DNA of 64,000 nt from Stropharia rugosoannulata (Eukaryota; Basidiomycota; Agaricomycetes; Agaricales; Strophariaceae), in NCBI GenBank assembly GCA_028532985.1, contig JANCIK010000001.1, positions 1,798,001 through 1,862,000 on the forward strand, written 5' to 3'. The notes beneath the pieces were generated by a model. The model saw only the letters and a program-made list of their open reading frames with translations. It was not told the DNA's origin and did no database searches. The position numbers and the translations under genes were made by a program. Shown piece by piece: positions 24,048-36,656 of the stretch. Every line of letters starts with the position of its first letter. Position 1 is the stretch's first letter.

Positions 24048-25882
24048 TTATACGTGACCAATGATATTCGTTGGCTTGTAGGGTTCATCCAAATATCGGA
24101 TTTCTTCCTCAGTCAACTTCACATGGACGCCAGCTGGTGCGAATGTCAGCTTAGCTAACTAACGCTACTTCTCGTTAAAAATACACACCAATAATATCCT
24201 CCAAGTTTTTGAGACTAGTGGTTCCAACAATCGGCGCGGAGACACCTAGCGACACAAAAATATCAATAAAAGTTTTAAATCAAGGGCTCTGCTTTCTTAC
24301 CGTCTTTGGCCAAGATCCAAGCTATACCAACTTGGGCCATGCTAATGCCATGTTTCTTTGCGATTTCCTCCACCCTTTATGAGTTAGAAAGTTAAAACTT
24401 TCTTCATTGTACGACGTAAAAAGAATAGTGCAAGGTACCTGGACATGATCGTCTCTGTGCCTGACCCTTCAAGGTACCGTTTGATTGTCCTTAAAGATGC
24501 AATCGTTTCAGAAATAAACTATGTATGTCGAAGACGGTATGCCCTACCAGTCACTTTGGCCGCGCTTCATATTATCTGTCAAAGGTCGCGTAACTAAACC
24601 GCGAGCAAGTGGTGACCATGGGATTGATCCGACTCCGAAAAGCTGCGTACGATAGTTTCAGCAGACGGAAGCTTTTATATATGTATACATATTCACCTTC
24701 AATGTGGGGAATACTTCTCTCTCTTCCTCTCTGTAAAGAACATTGTAGTGATTCTGCATGGAAATGAATGGCGTTAGGTTGTTGTTTATTGCATAATCTG
24801 AAGAGTGGCAATATTAGTATGAAATCCATGAGAAGTATCTTGATATAAACATACTTTGCATTGCGTGGACTAAACGCGGTTGTCAAAAAACTGAACATGG
24901 TTCTCCCAACAATATAGTCGATGTGTACTCACACTGGTAGGCATAGCATGAGCTCATACCAATGTAGCGTACGTATCCAGCTTTGATGACATCGTGAAGG
25001 GCTTGCATCTTAGTCAAGTTCATTAGCTTCAAAAACACATTTTACAAAAGAACAAAAAGTCACCGTTTCTTCAATTGGAGTTTCACTGTCAAACCGATGG
25101 CCTACAGAAAGTCAGCGGCGGCCAGGGATAATAAAAAATAAGAAAAACCAACATTGCAATAAATCGATATATTCCAACTGGAGGCGTTCTAGGCTATGTT
25201 TGACAGACTCAAATATATGCTGGCAAAGAAATGCAAATTCAGCGTGCAGACTGGAATGAGTCATATAATCCTAACCTTGCGACTGAGACCGTGTTGATTG
25301 ACATAGCCAACATCGTCAGGATTGATGGGGGAACCAAAGAATCTGGTGCTGTATTCACGTCCAACGGTACCATGCAGCTGTACGCGGCTGAGACGACAGC
25401 AATATTTGTATTGAGCTACCTTAACGTACCTTGGTCATGACAACAATTTCATCGCGGGGGAGCTTCAGTTCTTTGATGGCTTTCCCTAAGATGATCTCGG
25501 AGAGGCCATTGGAGTAGACCTAATGGTTCCCATGATTATGATAAGATATACCAGAAGTGCCAGACGTTTAACCTACGTTGGCTGTGTCAAAAGATTGAAT
25601 ACCAGCGTCATATCTTTAAGACCCAGGTTTAGGCCGGTACTTGTGTGCTGGAGACGTGTTTACTTACGCAAATTTGATATGTTTTATAGCTTCCTCTTCT
25701 CCTAATACCCAGTCTTGCCACCCAGTTGATCCATATTGCATAGTCCCAAGAATAATCTTCGAAACCTTGAGGCCCGAATTGCCCAAACGAACTGAGATTG
25801 GGTAAGCAATCGAATGAGATGTAATCAGGTATGGACAATTCGTACCGTAGGGAACTTTTGTTTTTGCGTTTGCGTCAGACAT
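24048..25882 (-). CDS. Aldo/keto reductase 2 (intact paralog)
   Basis: Minus-strand multi-exon gene, roughly 340-350 aa, starting MSDANAKTKVPY and ending NIIGHV. It has the AKR signature parts in order: RLGNSGLKVSKIILGTMQYG, the catalytic Asp/Tyr segment around FDTANVYSNG, the Lys after IVVMT, the His of the (L)QCHRFD segment, GSIPWSPLARGLVTRPL, and APIVGTTSLKNLEDI for NADPH binding. These are NADPH-dependent cytosolic oxidoreductases of carbonyl compounds. The aryl-alcohol dehydrogenase-like subgroup is favoured by the SPLARG motif. Intron positions match those of the interrupted neighbour, so the pair arose by tandem duplication. No frameshift was noticed. Confidence 0.87.
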
Positions 25883-28032
25883 TGGTGGGGGTAATCGATG
25901 CAAAAAGAGTTTTGTTGCGGGGCAAGTCGCTCGTGACGCTGTCTTTATATTGACAAAGTAGACGGAAGGCCAACCGGGGTCATAATAGACAAATTGGAGG
26001 TTGTAATGGCATGGGAGAATTGCGTGACGATTTGCCCATGATCAGACTTCGACTTGTTTCCATTGGTTTTCATGAATACTACTGCCTGTAGTACCGTATG
26101 TTGATTATACCAAGTGATGAGGTCATATGATATTTCCATGGATGTGCTTTCACGATGATACAGATACTGAAAGATATTCATAGCGAGTTTGCATGGGATA
26201 GAGATTAAGATACAAAAAGGGCGACTAATGTGGTAGATAGTCTGGGATAGTCCCACTGGACGACATTGAGAGGACGTTTAGGAACGTTTAGGAACGGATG
26301 CCGTGGTCGGCTGTCGATCATTACGGCCTGATGGCGGCAGCGAGATTTCCAAAAATGGGGACGCGTAGGTTGCGCGTATTACTATCATAACTTGGTCAAT
26401 GAGTACATACTACAAACTCTTGACAAACTCCAAACGATTTAGGTTTGATTCCGAATGGCAGTCAGCGGTAAGATTTTCCAACCAATCACATAGTATTATT
26501 TCGGCAGCGGCAGAATGTACTGATAGAGACGAATAGGCGGTAGTAGCTAACATCAGCAAACCGTGATTTTTGCCATAGCATGCCATATCATGCATGGCAG
26601 ATCTATAATTGGCTGTAGCGTCTTATAGAGAGTATAGTTTGACAGGGCCTGCATAGCTCCCCATAGTGCTTGTCAGCACTTGTTAGGCATACTAACCGCA
26701 TTCTGTAGCACGATATAGCACGCAATTTTGTTATAATTAATCAATAATGCATGGCCAGATTTAAATTTACCAGCTGTCATCAGTGAAATGTAGAAAAATG
26801 GATAACCATCTGTAATGCCTTATAAGGTCAATGCAATTGTTGCAAGTTGCCGTCATTGGTGCAACACTGCAATCATATTACAACAGGGGATATATAGTGA
26901 TTGTAGCGCCACCCCAATGTATATAATTGTCACATTCTAATAAAATTATGTGCTTTCATTGTGAACCTGGAGAAAGTATATACAATAATTATATGTTGTA
27001 GGAATACACATTACAAACTCTAAGTGTAAGAGACGATTTCAGGATATGAAAATATAAGAAATAAAGTAAAACAAGTATTACTTCTACAAATTTGTTATAC
27101 GGATGCTACGTTGCCAGTATGCTTACAATGCATCATGCGTTTGCCGTAAAAATAACCAAACGGCTGTAAGTGGAATAGGATATCCCGTCTGCGGTCAGTT
27201 AACACCAGTCTTCCATCAAATAACTGGCTACATTACAACATTAGAAAAGTGTGCCATGACAAGAAATCTGGGAGTTCAGTTGCATCACTTATCCGTTATT
27301 TCAGAAACGAACATTCAATGTGGGCTTTGGTGCATTATATACTTTACCTGAAATCCCATTGTATATTGTATATTGTGGAAACAAATTAACTGATCTGTAA
27401 GTCACCTGTGTAATGTTATAGATTACAATTTGTGGTAAAGTATCTATGCTCCTATCACTCAAAGAAAGACCACTTTGAAGCCATAGGTCGTGTGCGAGAC
27501 TTAAAGCGTGACCGTTATATATAAGTAGGATATATGCCTATTCTTTGAGTGATGGATCGAAGCAGTGGTAGACTTTGAAGAATAATGGTGACGACATGAC
27601 AATTATCAAAAGATACAGTCATGATCATGGTCATTCCAAGCAATCCTACACAAAGTATATAGAACAAAAGCCTACAGTGAGTAGTTTATGATTCAATGAA
27701 TGTTCCGCAACTGTGTTGCAGTTCTCATAATTTTGGCAAAGCTTGGCTATTCTGAACCCACCTTCTGGAATCTGATGATGTGATTATCATATAGGAAACA
27801 GAAGTTTGTTTGGTGAATGCCATGCTACCAGATTATGGTTCAATTACAGTATATTTCCTGCCTGGTAGTGATATACACATAGTTTACATTGACAAGTCTG
27901 TTTGAGGCGGAATTACTAGATATTTAATTACAAGATATGTGTACTAATTAGGGACTCAATGGGATAGTTAATATGATATAATACTATGTACATCAAAGGT
28001 CTAGGTAAGAAATGGTAAGAACCATATAATAT
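25883..28032. other. AT-rich intergenic region
   Basis: Over 2 kb with no supportable gene. It contains short CATAG/CTATAG-type motifs like those at the ends of the mobile element (around 26570-26720) and one long-armed inverted repeat (27454-27553). The composition suggests decayed transposon sequence. Confidence 0.5.
27454..27553. repeat. 100-bp segment with exact 13-bp inverted ends
   Basis: ATCACTCAAAGAA at 27454-27466 is exactly inverted at 27541-27553. The 74-bp interior has no open frame. It may be a very small foldback element or a hairpin-forming transcript. No target duplication is obvious. Confidence 0.4.
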
Positions 28033-29689
28033 TTATAGAGTGGGTGGACTTGTCTCCCGGATTGCCCTCTGCCTTGCAAGTTTGTCTCGAGACTTACGTG
28101 TGTTTGCAGAAGCGCCATTATGGTGGGGGAAAATTTGCCTGTAAAAGATTAGATCCAATGTTGCACTCTATAGTAAAGCTCAAATAACGCACATGCTCCA
28201 CCATCTCAGCAATTTCTCTGAACGCTTTTGTGCTGCCTCACCACCAGGGGTTTCAAAGAATTCCACTATCAGTGCATATAGTGAACGGTAATTAAAGAGG
28301 TTATAGACCTCCATCCAGTGAGTGGCATCAGTCAAATTGAAGGCCAGCTATTCCAATAATGACGCAAAGATTAGAGGAAAGGAACAATGATCCAGAAACA
28401 AAAGGCTGGCTTACCAGAACGGCGGCATAAGCTATGGAACGCGGAGTCACTTGTCCGTCCATGCCAAGAATTTGGGCTACATTACACTTTGTTGCCTTCT
28501 TTTGCGAATCGGTTGCCAGACGTCTTTTTTTTCTAGTTGAACCAGTTTCATCTTCATCGTTGAAACATTCAGATGAAGAAGGAGATATGAAAATACAAGA
28601 ATAGGTCTATAAACGGTAGTACTAGTATAGTAAGTAAATGAAGAACTGAAGTGTCAATGCACAGACCTTTACGAGTAGCCCACTTCGAAGAAACCCTTTC
28701 TCAACGTCATTGGGATCCCCTTTTCCACGGGGATAGAAGCATTGAAGAAAATAATCTTCAGATATGTTGATGGTACCTGAGCGAATGTTATTACGAACGC
28801 TACCAGTAGATAATTATTGTGCATTCAAATAGTAGATAGAATACCAGGGACTCACGATTCGTCGTCCCAATCATACTCAATGGGGCAAAGAAGGCGACCA
28901 GTGATGTCATTTTGTATACCACGGTTGTTTCTGCATTTTGTATTCAATGGAGGATTGGGGGCATAATCGGCATTGAGCCACAATGCAACCTCTTCCTTGA
29001 TTCTTCGGACGTCGTCACTACGGGCATCATTTGCGCCCTTTTGCAACTATTAGTAAGGGAGGATGATGGATCCGGCGGTAAGATATATGGCCAAATGATT
29101 AGGGCAAAGATTGACAGAGATCCTCACTTGATTCAAGTATACATCAATTTCGACAGATGGGTCATTAATTGCCTGTCCAACTGAAGGAACTACCTGGATG
29201 AGAATCTTGAATGCAGAGAATTTACTCTGATACCTAAGTAAAATGTAAGAAGGAGGCTGAGAGACACAACAAAACAGGACGCACTCTCGTTGTTTCTCTA
29301 GCATTTCTTCAGTTATGTCAACTTCGAAATCTTCAGGTTCACTCAGCCGACTGTTATAATCGTCAGCAGCCTGGAGAAGGTCTTCAAGAGAATCATATAG
29401 AGACACCAGGCGTCGAATACCACGGCCCATAGCAAATACTGTCCTATAGAGAAAATATTACCAATGGAAGTTGTCATCATGTCACAGAATTTTAAAAAAA
29501 ACTGTAAACGCACGGAGATTTTTTGGTTTTCCCTTGGGTAAGCTCTTTCACTTCCTTCTGCGAAGTGGCCAGGCGACGTTTGAGTCGTGCTATCTCTGTG
29601 TGGGCCTCAGCATGACCTTGTGAAAGGTTAGGGCTATCGTCGTTATTGACTCCTTGAGACTGAGACGATGGAGATGAGTGACCAGACAT
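28033..29689 (-). CDS. DUF6698-like protein (Agaricomycete family, unknown function)
   Basis: Minus-strand multi-exon gene starting MSGHSSPSSQSQG and ending RETSPPTL. An N-terminal Ser/Gln-rich stretch leads into a coiled coil (EIARLKRRLATSQKEVKEL), followed by GRGIRRLVSLYDSLEDLL. Later parts include RIKEEVALWLNADY, the basic RKKRRLATDSQKKATK and a C-terminal WWSMQIFPHH. From memory this order is that of the DUF6698 proteins that are abundant and repeat-associated in mushroom genomes. No function is known. The last intron (donor in GAGCAT/GTGCGT) is needed to reach the final exon. Proximity to a transposase gene suggests cargo or TE origin, which is an inference. Confidence 0.65.
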
Positions 29690-30168
29690 TCAACTTCAAG
29701 GAGGGCGGGCCCAGTGGTCAACTTATTCAATGGTATACAATGATATCGCTACTATTAGTACTACTGCTAGTATTAGGTGACTCAGTTGCAATACCCTAGT
29801 CTAGCTTGTAAAATGACTCAGATTTATTAGTACTACTTGCTAAGTGAGTCTAGGGACGGTACATGTCTGCATTAGGGCAAATTCAGGGTCCTTTCAAACT
29901 CCCCAATATGGTACAATCTTTTTTTTTTTTGAAGAACCGCGAAGAACCGCGATCCTTATCCGAAGCCCTCAGCAAATATCACTATTGTGCCAGATTGTGC
30001 CTTGATTGCGCCACGGACAAGGCACGGTTTCACTTGGAGTTCTCGCGCCCATCGGTTACGTCCTAAGTATCGTGATAGGTGATCACCAAATTACTGTATA
30101 CAAGTACTTTTTCTCTGACTAATCAAGAAATGTGCACAAGGTCATTATCCCACGATGGCTTGGTTTAT

Positions 30169-30259
30169 CAGCAGTTTCTGAGAAACTGCTGACAAAGCAC
30201 CGCTTGTGCCTTCCCGAGGGAAACCTCGGAAGGGAAACCGAGGTCAGATGACATCTGAC
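30169..30259. repeat. Cluster of three palindromes
   Basis: 30169-30191 is a 23-bp palindrome with perfect 11-bp arms (CAGCAGTTTCT) around one base. 30209-30233 has arms CCTTCCCGAGG / CCTCGGAAGG with one missing base. 30243-30259 is GTCAGATG-A-CATCTGAC. The first is related (20 of 23 positions) to 41285-41307. Confidence 0.6.
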
Positions 30260-30685
30260 TAATTGCCATCCACGCAGTAAGACATGTACTCTTTCAGAGG
30301 TAATAGTTTGGAGCCGGGGGCTGATCTCAACTTAACAAGCCCTGCTCAAGATAGTAGATACTAACCAACATTATAGTGAGTAGGTGCTAGGTTATACTTA
30401 AGTTATACATGCATATATGCAATAATACATTGTCACCTTGTGGTCATCACAAGGTCGTCAAATAACATCCGAAGTCAGTGACTTGCCAATTACCGAAAGC
30501 TGCAGTTGCAAAGTTATCATATATCCTCTCACGGATGACACGTACAACAATAGTTCATCAGCTTTGAGTCCGAGTCCTCACCTAATTATTCCGTTTTCTA
30601 TCCACGACACGCTACATCATTCACCGTCCGAACGACGAATTTGGCCACCCACATCCCACTCACCAACCATCCGCTGTCTGGCCTT

Positions 30686-30693
30686 TATAAATA
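30686..30693 (+). promoter_or_regulatory. TATA box
   Basis: TATAAATA lies 63-70 bp upstream of the ATG at 30756, followed by a C-rich pyrimidine tract typical of strong fungal core promoters. Confidence 0.55.
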
Positions 30694-30755
30694 AGAGTGG
30701 CATACGCTTCATTGATTTCACTGTCCCCCCCGCCCCCGTCCGCCCCCTCCCAAAC

Positions 30756-31930
30756 ATGCCACGTAAATCGCGTTCCACTGGGAAGGACCCAGTCCAAGGA
30801 CAAGGCCGCAGCTCCGATACAGGCACCCATAAAGGAGGCAGGAAACAAAAATTTCCAAGAGCGTCATCAGACACCCAAGACTTCCCATCAAGCCCATACC
30901 TGAGGCCTAACCAGAATCCTAGCGTTACCTCTCTTGCAAGCAATCATTCAACCCGTTCGTCGCCCGTGCGCCCGTCCCATACACCGCCCCACATCTTCAT
31001 TCCGCCACCTAAAGCGCCGCCTTTCTTGAGTCGGACAGGTTCGTTGACATCGGTTGGACAGACAGCAACCCAGCAGGAGCAGAGGGACTCTTCGAATAAG
31101 GTTTGGGATTCATCAAGCCAAAAGATGCTCGAGGACGTGAGTTTCTACGAGATTGTTGAGGTTAACTACGCATGTGCTGATTGGCATGACTGGAAACTCA
31201 GGTACACCGGCTCGTCCTTGAACAACAGTCGTTACTAGCTCGGCAAGGGAAACTCTTAACCGAACAGGGACAGCGTATTTTGGTCCTCGAAGCTGAAAAC
31301 CTGGAAGTTAGTAGTAGAGTTGACGTAGTCGAGGCCGCATGGGCGGGGGACCTGGTATTGTTCCTTTATTAGACTTACAGACCTCTGTACTTACTGTTTG
31401 TGTCACAATATTAGAGTCCAATTTCATTTTCCAAGGTCAGGCTCCGCACGATCGCTGATGAGACTTGGCGTGTATTCTACGAAGTCCTCAATCCTCAGCC
31501 AAATTGGTTATTGTTGAAATATGAGAGAAGGGATGGTGTCTACAAGCTTTGGTGGGAAAATGTCGTCGGCATGGGCCTCACCGCAGTGCCCGCTTATCCT
31601 ACGCGGTCGCCAGAGGCGAAGGCCATCAATGAGCATAGATACAAAATGCTCGCGGCTATAATTCCTATATTGAACTCCACCATCAACAATGCCGCCATAT
31701 CTGCTTTAACTCCAGCGACATTACGCTTCCTTGCTGACTGGTTCTCAGAATTCCGCCAAAACGCCAATGCAGAAGCCCATGCTTTGGTGAACACGGGTTC
31801 GCTCCGAGATTTTGTCTTGTGGTGCCAGGAGACTGGTCAGGATTCCAAAATTGCTAGCCCTGTTATCATCCAGGCTCTTCACCAAAGCTTGGACTTCCTC
31901 GAGCAATGTGGACTAGTAGTCAACCAGTAA
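30756..31930 (+). CDS. Unknown protein with disordered N-terminus and coiled coil (349 aa)
   Basis: Three exons (30756-31136, 31202-31354, 31415-31930), all phase 0. The first 120 residues are basic, Ser/Pro-rich and disordered (starts MPRKSRSTGKDPVQG). A coiled coil follows: RLVLEQQSLLARQGKLLTEQ. The C-terminal 170 residues form a globular-looking helical domain (RTIADETWRVFYEVLN, YKLWWENVVGMGL, LRFLADWFSEFRQNA). I do not recognise the family. It is divergent from the DUF6698 gene and convergent with the transposase gene. A longer open frame from 30438 is less likely because the TATA box lies inside it. Confidence 0.7.
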
Positions 31931-32017
31931 TCTCCGATAGCTTAGCAGGTGGAATAAGAATAAGATGTATTATGTATTATGTATCTAGCTATGAAATGCG
32001 ATCATCATGGGGCTGTA

Positions 32018-35000
32018 TTAACTGGATAAATAATTGTCTAAGTCATCATCATCATAGTCATCAGGTGGAGTATCAGATACTTCATCATCCATAAGGTCGT
32101 CATCATGTTCTTCATCGTTGTCATTGAAGTGGTCCAATGTCTGATTTTGTTCAGTAAGTGCAACATTATCTGCAGCAATCTCTAGATCATCCTGATCCCC
32201 AGCCTCGTGAAACCATTGCGTGCAGTTAATCTGGCCTTTGTGTCCAATTCCGCAGCCAAGGAAACGCATCAACATATCACGGTCAACAAATCTGAAATGA
32301 AGTTAGAATCAAGGAATATTGCAACGTTCAAACGAATAACGTACATGCCCACATAGTAGTTCTTCCAGTCATCACAATCACCAGATGGCCTAGCTGCCGA
32401 AACACTGCCAGGGGTAGTGGTAGTGGTCCGGCCGTCGAGAAATGCCGGTATAAGGTGACATCCTCGTAAAACAACAGATGGGTCCAGGAATCCAAAAGCC
32501 CCTTCATCAGAGTTGGGAATAAACGAAACTTTGGGCAAGCGTGCTTCTTGTCGCTGAAAAGAATGATCTGGAGCCATTTGTAACCAACGCACCCAGAAAA
32601 ATTTCATGTTCTGGATAGAGTAGTTGTGAGAATCTTTGCCGGTATGCTGCACATCCGCATGAAATATACCCAGAATAGAAGCATACCAGAAAGGGTGTGA
32701 GCCGGGTGTAGATTCCGAGGATGCCACCATAACAAACGGGTGCGTACGAGGGTTAATGGTGTCGTATGCGCGCCTCACATCATATGTAGTGTAATTGATT
32801 CTAGCGGTGTGAACTTGAAACATAGTTTCATTCTTGATTCGAACTGATAAACGATCCTCGTTTGTGTATTGCACCTCTGTATCTCTTGCATTTAATCCAT
32901 GTCCAAGAAGTCTTTCTAAAAGGTGGTCCTTCAAGTTATTGATGAAGTTCTATTATGAGAAAAATAAGAAAAAAGAAAGGTAAACAAGAAAATAATAATG
33001 ACATACCTTCTTTGCTGGGTCATCTGGAGTTCTGAGGACAAATGCATATATGTTTATGGGATTATTCCGTGATCCTGATATATGGTGATGGTCTTTAAGG
33101 GAGCCTTGGCTAGCATTATCGATCTCCTCTTGTTCTGCAGGGAGGAGGGCTTGAAGTCGGTTGTATTTCTTCCCAATTTGCTGAGTGGAATTATTTTTAT
33201 TAGTTAGGCCATACAGACGTTTGACAACGCGATGCGCAAGCTCGCCCTAGTATGCTGAATGAGTGAGTAATCTTGCTACTACAGATAAAGTAAATACCAG
33301 CTGAGTTGAGTATGAATCTGTCGTTCCCCACAGACGGATGTGCCGAACGTAATCTCCAAGGAAATGGTGTTTGACGGTTGATAAATTCAGAGTCTTGCAA
33401 TGTTGTCCGCCAGACGTTCGAGCAGGAGCCTCTGATATACAGCCTTGATTTATATATTTTACCGAAGCAGTAACTAGCTTACCTTTTGAATTGGCAACAT
33501 TGGTAGTACATTCTGGTGCTGACATGTTCTGCTCCGCGATTCTTGTAGTAGTAGGCTCTGATGTAGCTTGGTCAGGGATAGTAGCCTTGTTCAGAGCCTT
33601 CTTCTGTGAGTCTCTTGTAGAGCTGTTATTCATCTCACGACGTTTTCGAGCGGCCGTCTCACGGGGAAGTTCAATGGTTACAAACTGGGAACAAGTAAGT
33701 TCCTGAAAGCTCCTCATCAGTAGACCCAGTTCGGTGGTGAGAGACTCAAGCAAAGCGAGCGACGAGTCGGAATGCATGCGAAGCTTGGCCAAACCATGCC
33801 ATTCGGCCGTTCGATAGAGTAAATTTATGATGCGGCTGTTGTGCGGTTCATTAAAAAGGCCTTCGAACACAGGAATTGCGCACTGTAATTCGAAGTCCAA
33901 GGAAAAATTGAGCAAACAAATGAAGCACATTGACAAACGAACTTCAAACCTGTAGTAAATCTTCGAAGTCCCGTGCGGCAAGTTTCTTCATTTCAGATGC
34001 GTTTTGTGCAAACTTTCGAATAGTACCAGAGCCGAACGTTGAAATTTGTCGATATCTATTCAAATTGATGAACAAGTTTATTTTGTAACAGATAATAGAT
34101 CGACCTTGAATCAAGTCTAGTCACAAGCACTTCTGACCCCTTGCCAGCAGCATGAAGTAGCCGTATAAGCTGGGTGTAGAGTGCCTTCCATACCCCAAGT
34201 TCAAACTCGTGGAGCAGATCAACAACCAGCATCTTTGCTGGATTGAAATCAGGACCCAAGCGTTCGACAAATGCATTCTACAAGACAATGATATGGTTAG
34301 TAAAGTGGAAGAAAATTCATGTTGAGACATACCGTTGTTGGGACACCGGAGAAACCTTTCAGTAGTTCTTCGACAGCTCTACTGTTGATTGCTTTTGTGT
34401 CCTTGTAAATCAGTGTTCGGGCCTTTTTAACCGGGGTAGGCATATAAGAGCGAGCTGCCTGTACGCGAATTGCGATATCATCTGGGCAGTTAAGTCTATG
34501 GAGTTCTGGCTTTGATATAAGACATCGTGGACAAGGAAAGAGTCCATTGTCTCGAATGGTTGCCAATAGAACTCTACTGACCTATTAGTGATATAATCAG
34601 AGACGATAACATAAAAGTAGCACAAACTTTTCTGGGTAGTCAGCCAAGTATGTAAAGATCCTAGGATATACTCGCCGTTCAACACCATCGATACACTGAA
34701 TGACCATTCCGTAAGTGCATGCATGCACGAAATCGTCGTCAAGTATAGTTTTCCACACGCCTTGCATAAGTTCCCGTCGACAATGGGTTATAATGTGCTG
34801 TTTTTGGGTGCGCCATTTGCAGTGGAAAGTCGAAGCAAAATCTTGAAATGAGTCTGGCAACTGTAAACGTATGTATAATCAGAAGAAGTGATGTCGTGAA
34901 GCTGGGTGCACTTACCGACGGGATGTAGGCCAAGTGGTACATGGCGCCAGAGTTTGGTCTTGCTCTAATGTACTTTGAAAGATTGCCAAGCATCACATAT

Positions 35001-36313
35001 ATTGGCCACACTTTTGCGTTTCCGAAGTTCGTAAGATGAGTAGCATCAGATGAAAACATCAAGGCTGCTACAACCTTCTCCCTTTTGCATTCCAAATCAT
35101 CTGAGGGAAGTGATGCATAGCGCTGCACTTTTTCGTGCTCGTCTAGAAATACGTCTGATGTGTAAATTTCACTGAATATGCACTCTTCTTTATTAGTGAT
35201 GGGAGAAATATAGTATGATTTGAACGGCGAGAGATGAAAAAGATGGGCCAATGAACTATTAAATGCGTCAGAAATGACAGTAGTCAACTTGCGGTGTAGT
35301 AGTCCGGGCACGGAGAAATTTTTGGGACCAACTCCAGGTGCTCCAGATGGAACTAGAATGTTGACTGTGCCCTTTGTAAACTGCGCTTGAAAGGAGGATT
35401 GGCCCAGAGCACTATCAAGGTGGTTGTTTTCCCTGTGGGCATCAAAGCTAGCAAGATGATCTTTGTCGAAATCAGGGGAAAGGATAACCTTCTTCACGAA
35501 TTCGTTGATTTGGCCTTCGGATTTGGAGGTATTTCCATTATTTAGCCACTGCATAACACGGTAAACTGTCATATTCTTAAAGGGCCAGTAAGGTTCATTC
35601 TGCGACTGAGATGCCGGCTTGTGTAAGGTCGAACAAGGCAGACTTGTCTGTACAGGGTGTACTGCCAAGTCACTAAGGCATATAGCTTCATCAGGATCTC
35701 GTGTCGGTCTGCGTGGGTAGTCCCTCCAAATGCCGAATGAGTTAACAGCAGTAACCAAACGATCTCGTACAATGAGAATAACTCGCCGAATAGGTCCATA
35801 TTCTGGCTCAGATTCAATAGGGGAAGACGGCTCAGGAAGAAAGTCTGCAAAGCGTCGAGGTAGTCGATAATTGCGTCGAGGGCGTCCTGCTCTTGTGAGA
35901 TTTGGAGTGGGATGCGGACCTTCCACGTCCATATCCACGGGCTCCATGGCATCTACATGGATTTGGTTTTTTTCCGGGTCGTCAATACCGCCGCCATTTG
36001 TGATAGGCTGTTCTGAAGACAGTACTCCTTGAGCATTATTCTTGGCCGAATTGAGAACCGCCTGATATTTTAATTCAATAGACTAGCAATAGACGAAGTA
36101 ATTTTGTGGACGTACTTGCAATCGGAGCTTTCGGTCCAATGGCTTTGGGAGTTGAACATTCACCAAGTGATGCATATGACCACTCGATTTACGAGCATCT
36201 TTGGCTGTTTGGCGGAGGCGTTGAGCATGCAGGCAAGTTTTTTTGTGTCGAGACAGGTTTTTGTTCTCCATAAAAGTGCGGTGACACCCGGTGACACACG
36301 ACAGGAGCTCCAT
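32018..36313 (-). CDS. Plavaka-like (CMC-type) transposase 1
   Basis: A minus-strand gene with many short introns. It begins with a zinc-finger-like segment (TFMENKNLSRHKKTC). The Arg/Pro-rich linker is followed by conserved blocks AALMFSSDATHLTNFGNAKV, DDDFVHACTYGMVIQCIDG, RIFTYLADYPEKVLLATIR, FPCPRCLISKPELHRL, GPDFNPAKMLVVDLLHEFEL and RKFAQNASEMKKLAARDFED. The acidic Asp-rich C-terminus ends NYLSS. These blocks are what I know from the large Plavaka-type/CMC transposases of mushrooms, with Asp residues in the SSDATHL and VVDLLHEFE motifs as candidate catalytic positions. No internal stop was found that short introns do not explain, so the gene may be functional. The exact class is less certain than that it is transposon-derived. 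Confidence 0.68.
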
Positions 36314-36656
36314 GTAGAAATACCGATGAAATGGATGTCGAGAAACTTGGCGATTTGTCGTATTGACTTCGAGAGGAATCCAATAAGGATGCAGCCAAAA
36401 CTGGCACTACTGTCTGCTGGGGGACGAGGATATCCTGAGTCGAAGCTGACAGTTGCGAGTGACGTCCGAGAACCGGACTGACTCAGTTCTGATGAAAATT
36501 GCGGGGAGTCATATACTAATACTAAGATGTACAAGCAATGGATAGCCCCATCATACTATCGACCTGTAATACTATGTGGAAGAAAGCCCGGTGCTTATAA
36601 TACAGAATAGGTACCTAGTACAAGTTCTTTCATGTTGACGGACTATATGTTATCTT
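36314..36656. other. Intergenic region
   Basis: Spacer of 343 bp between the transposase start and the SPT5-like stop. It presumably holds the transposase promoter. The plus-strand frame 36104-36481 that overlaps it is a shadow of the transposase. Confidence 0.45.

Larger units (their letters stand above)
29690..30755. other. Intergenic region with palindrome cluster and promoter
   Basis: About 1 kb between the divergent DUF6698 gene and the next plus-strand gene. It holds three palindromes between 30169 and 30259, a TATA box near 30686 and a C-rich leader. No gene was seen. Confidence 0.5.

Noticed and set aside
36104..36481. Plus-strand open frame of 125 codons
   Set aside because: It is antisense to the first exon of the transposase and its spacer, with no conserved features.
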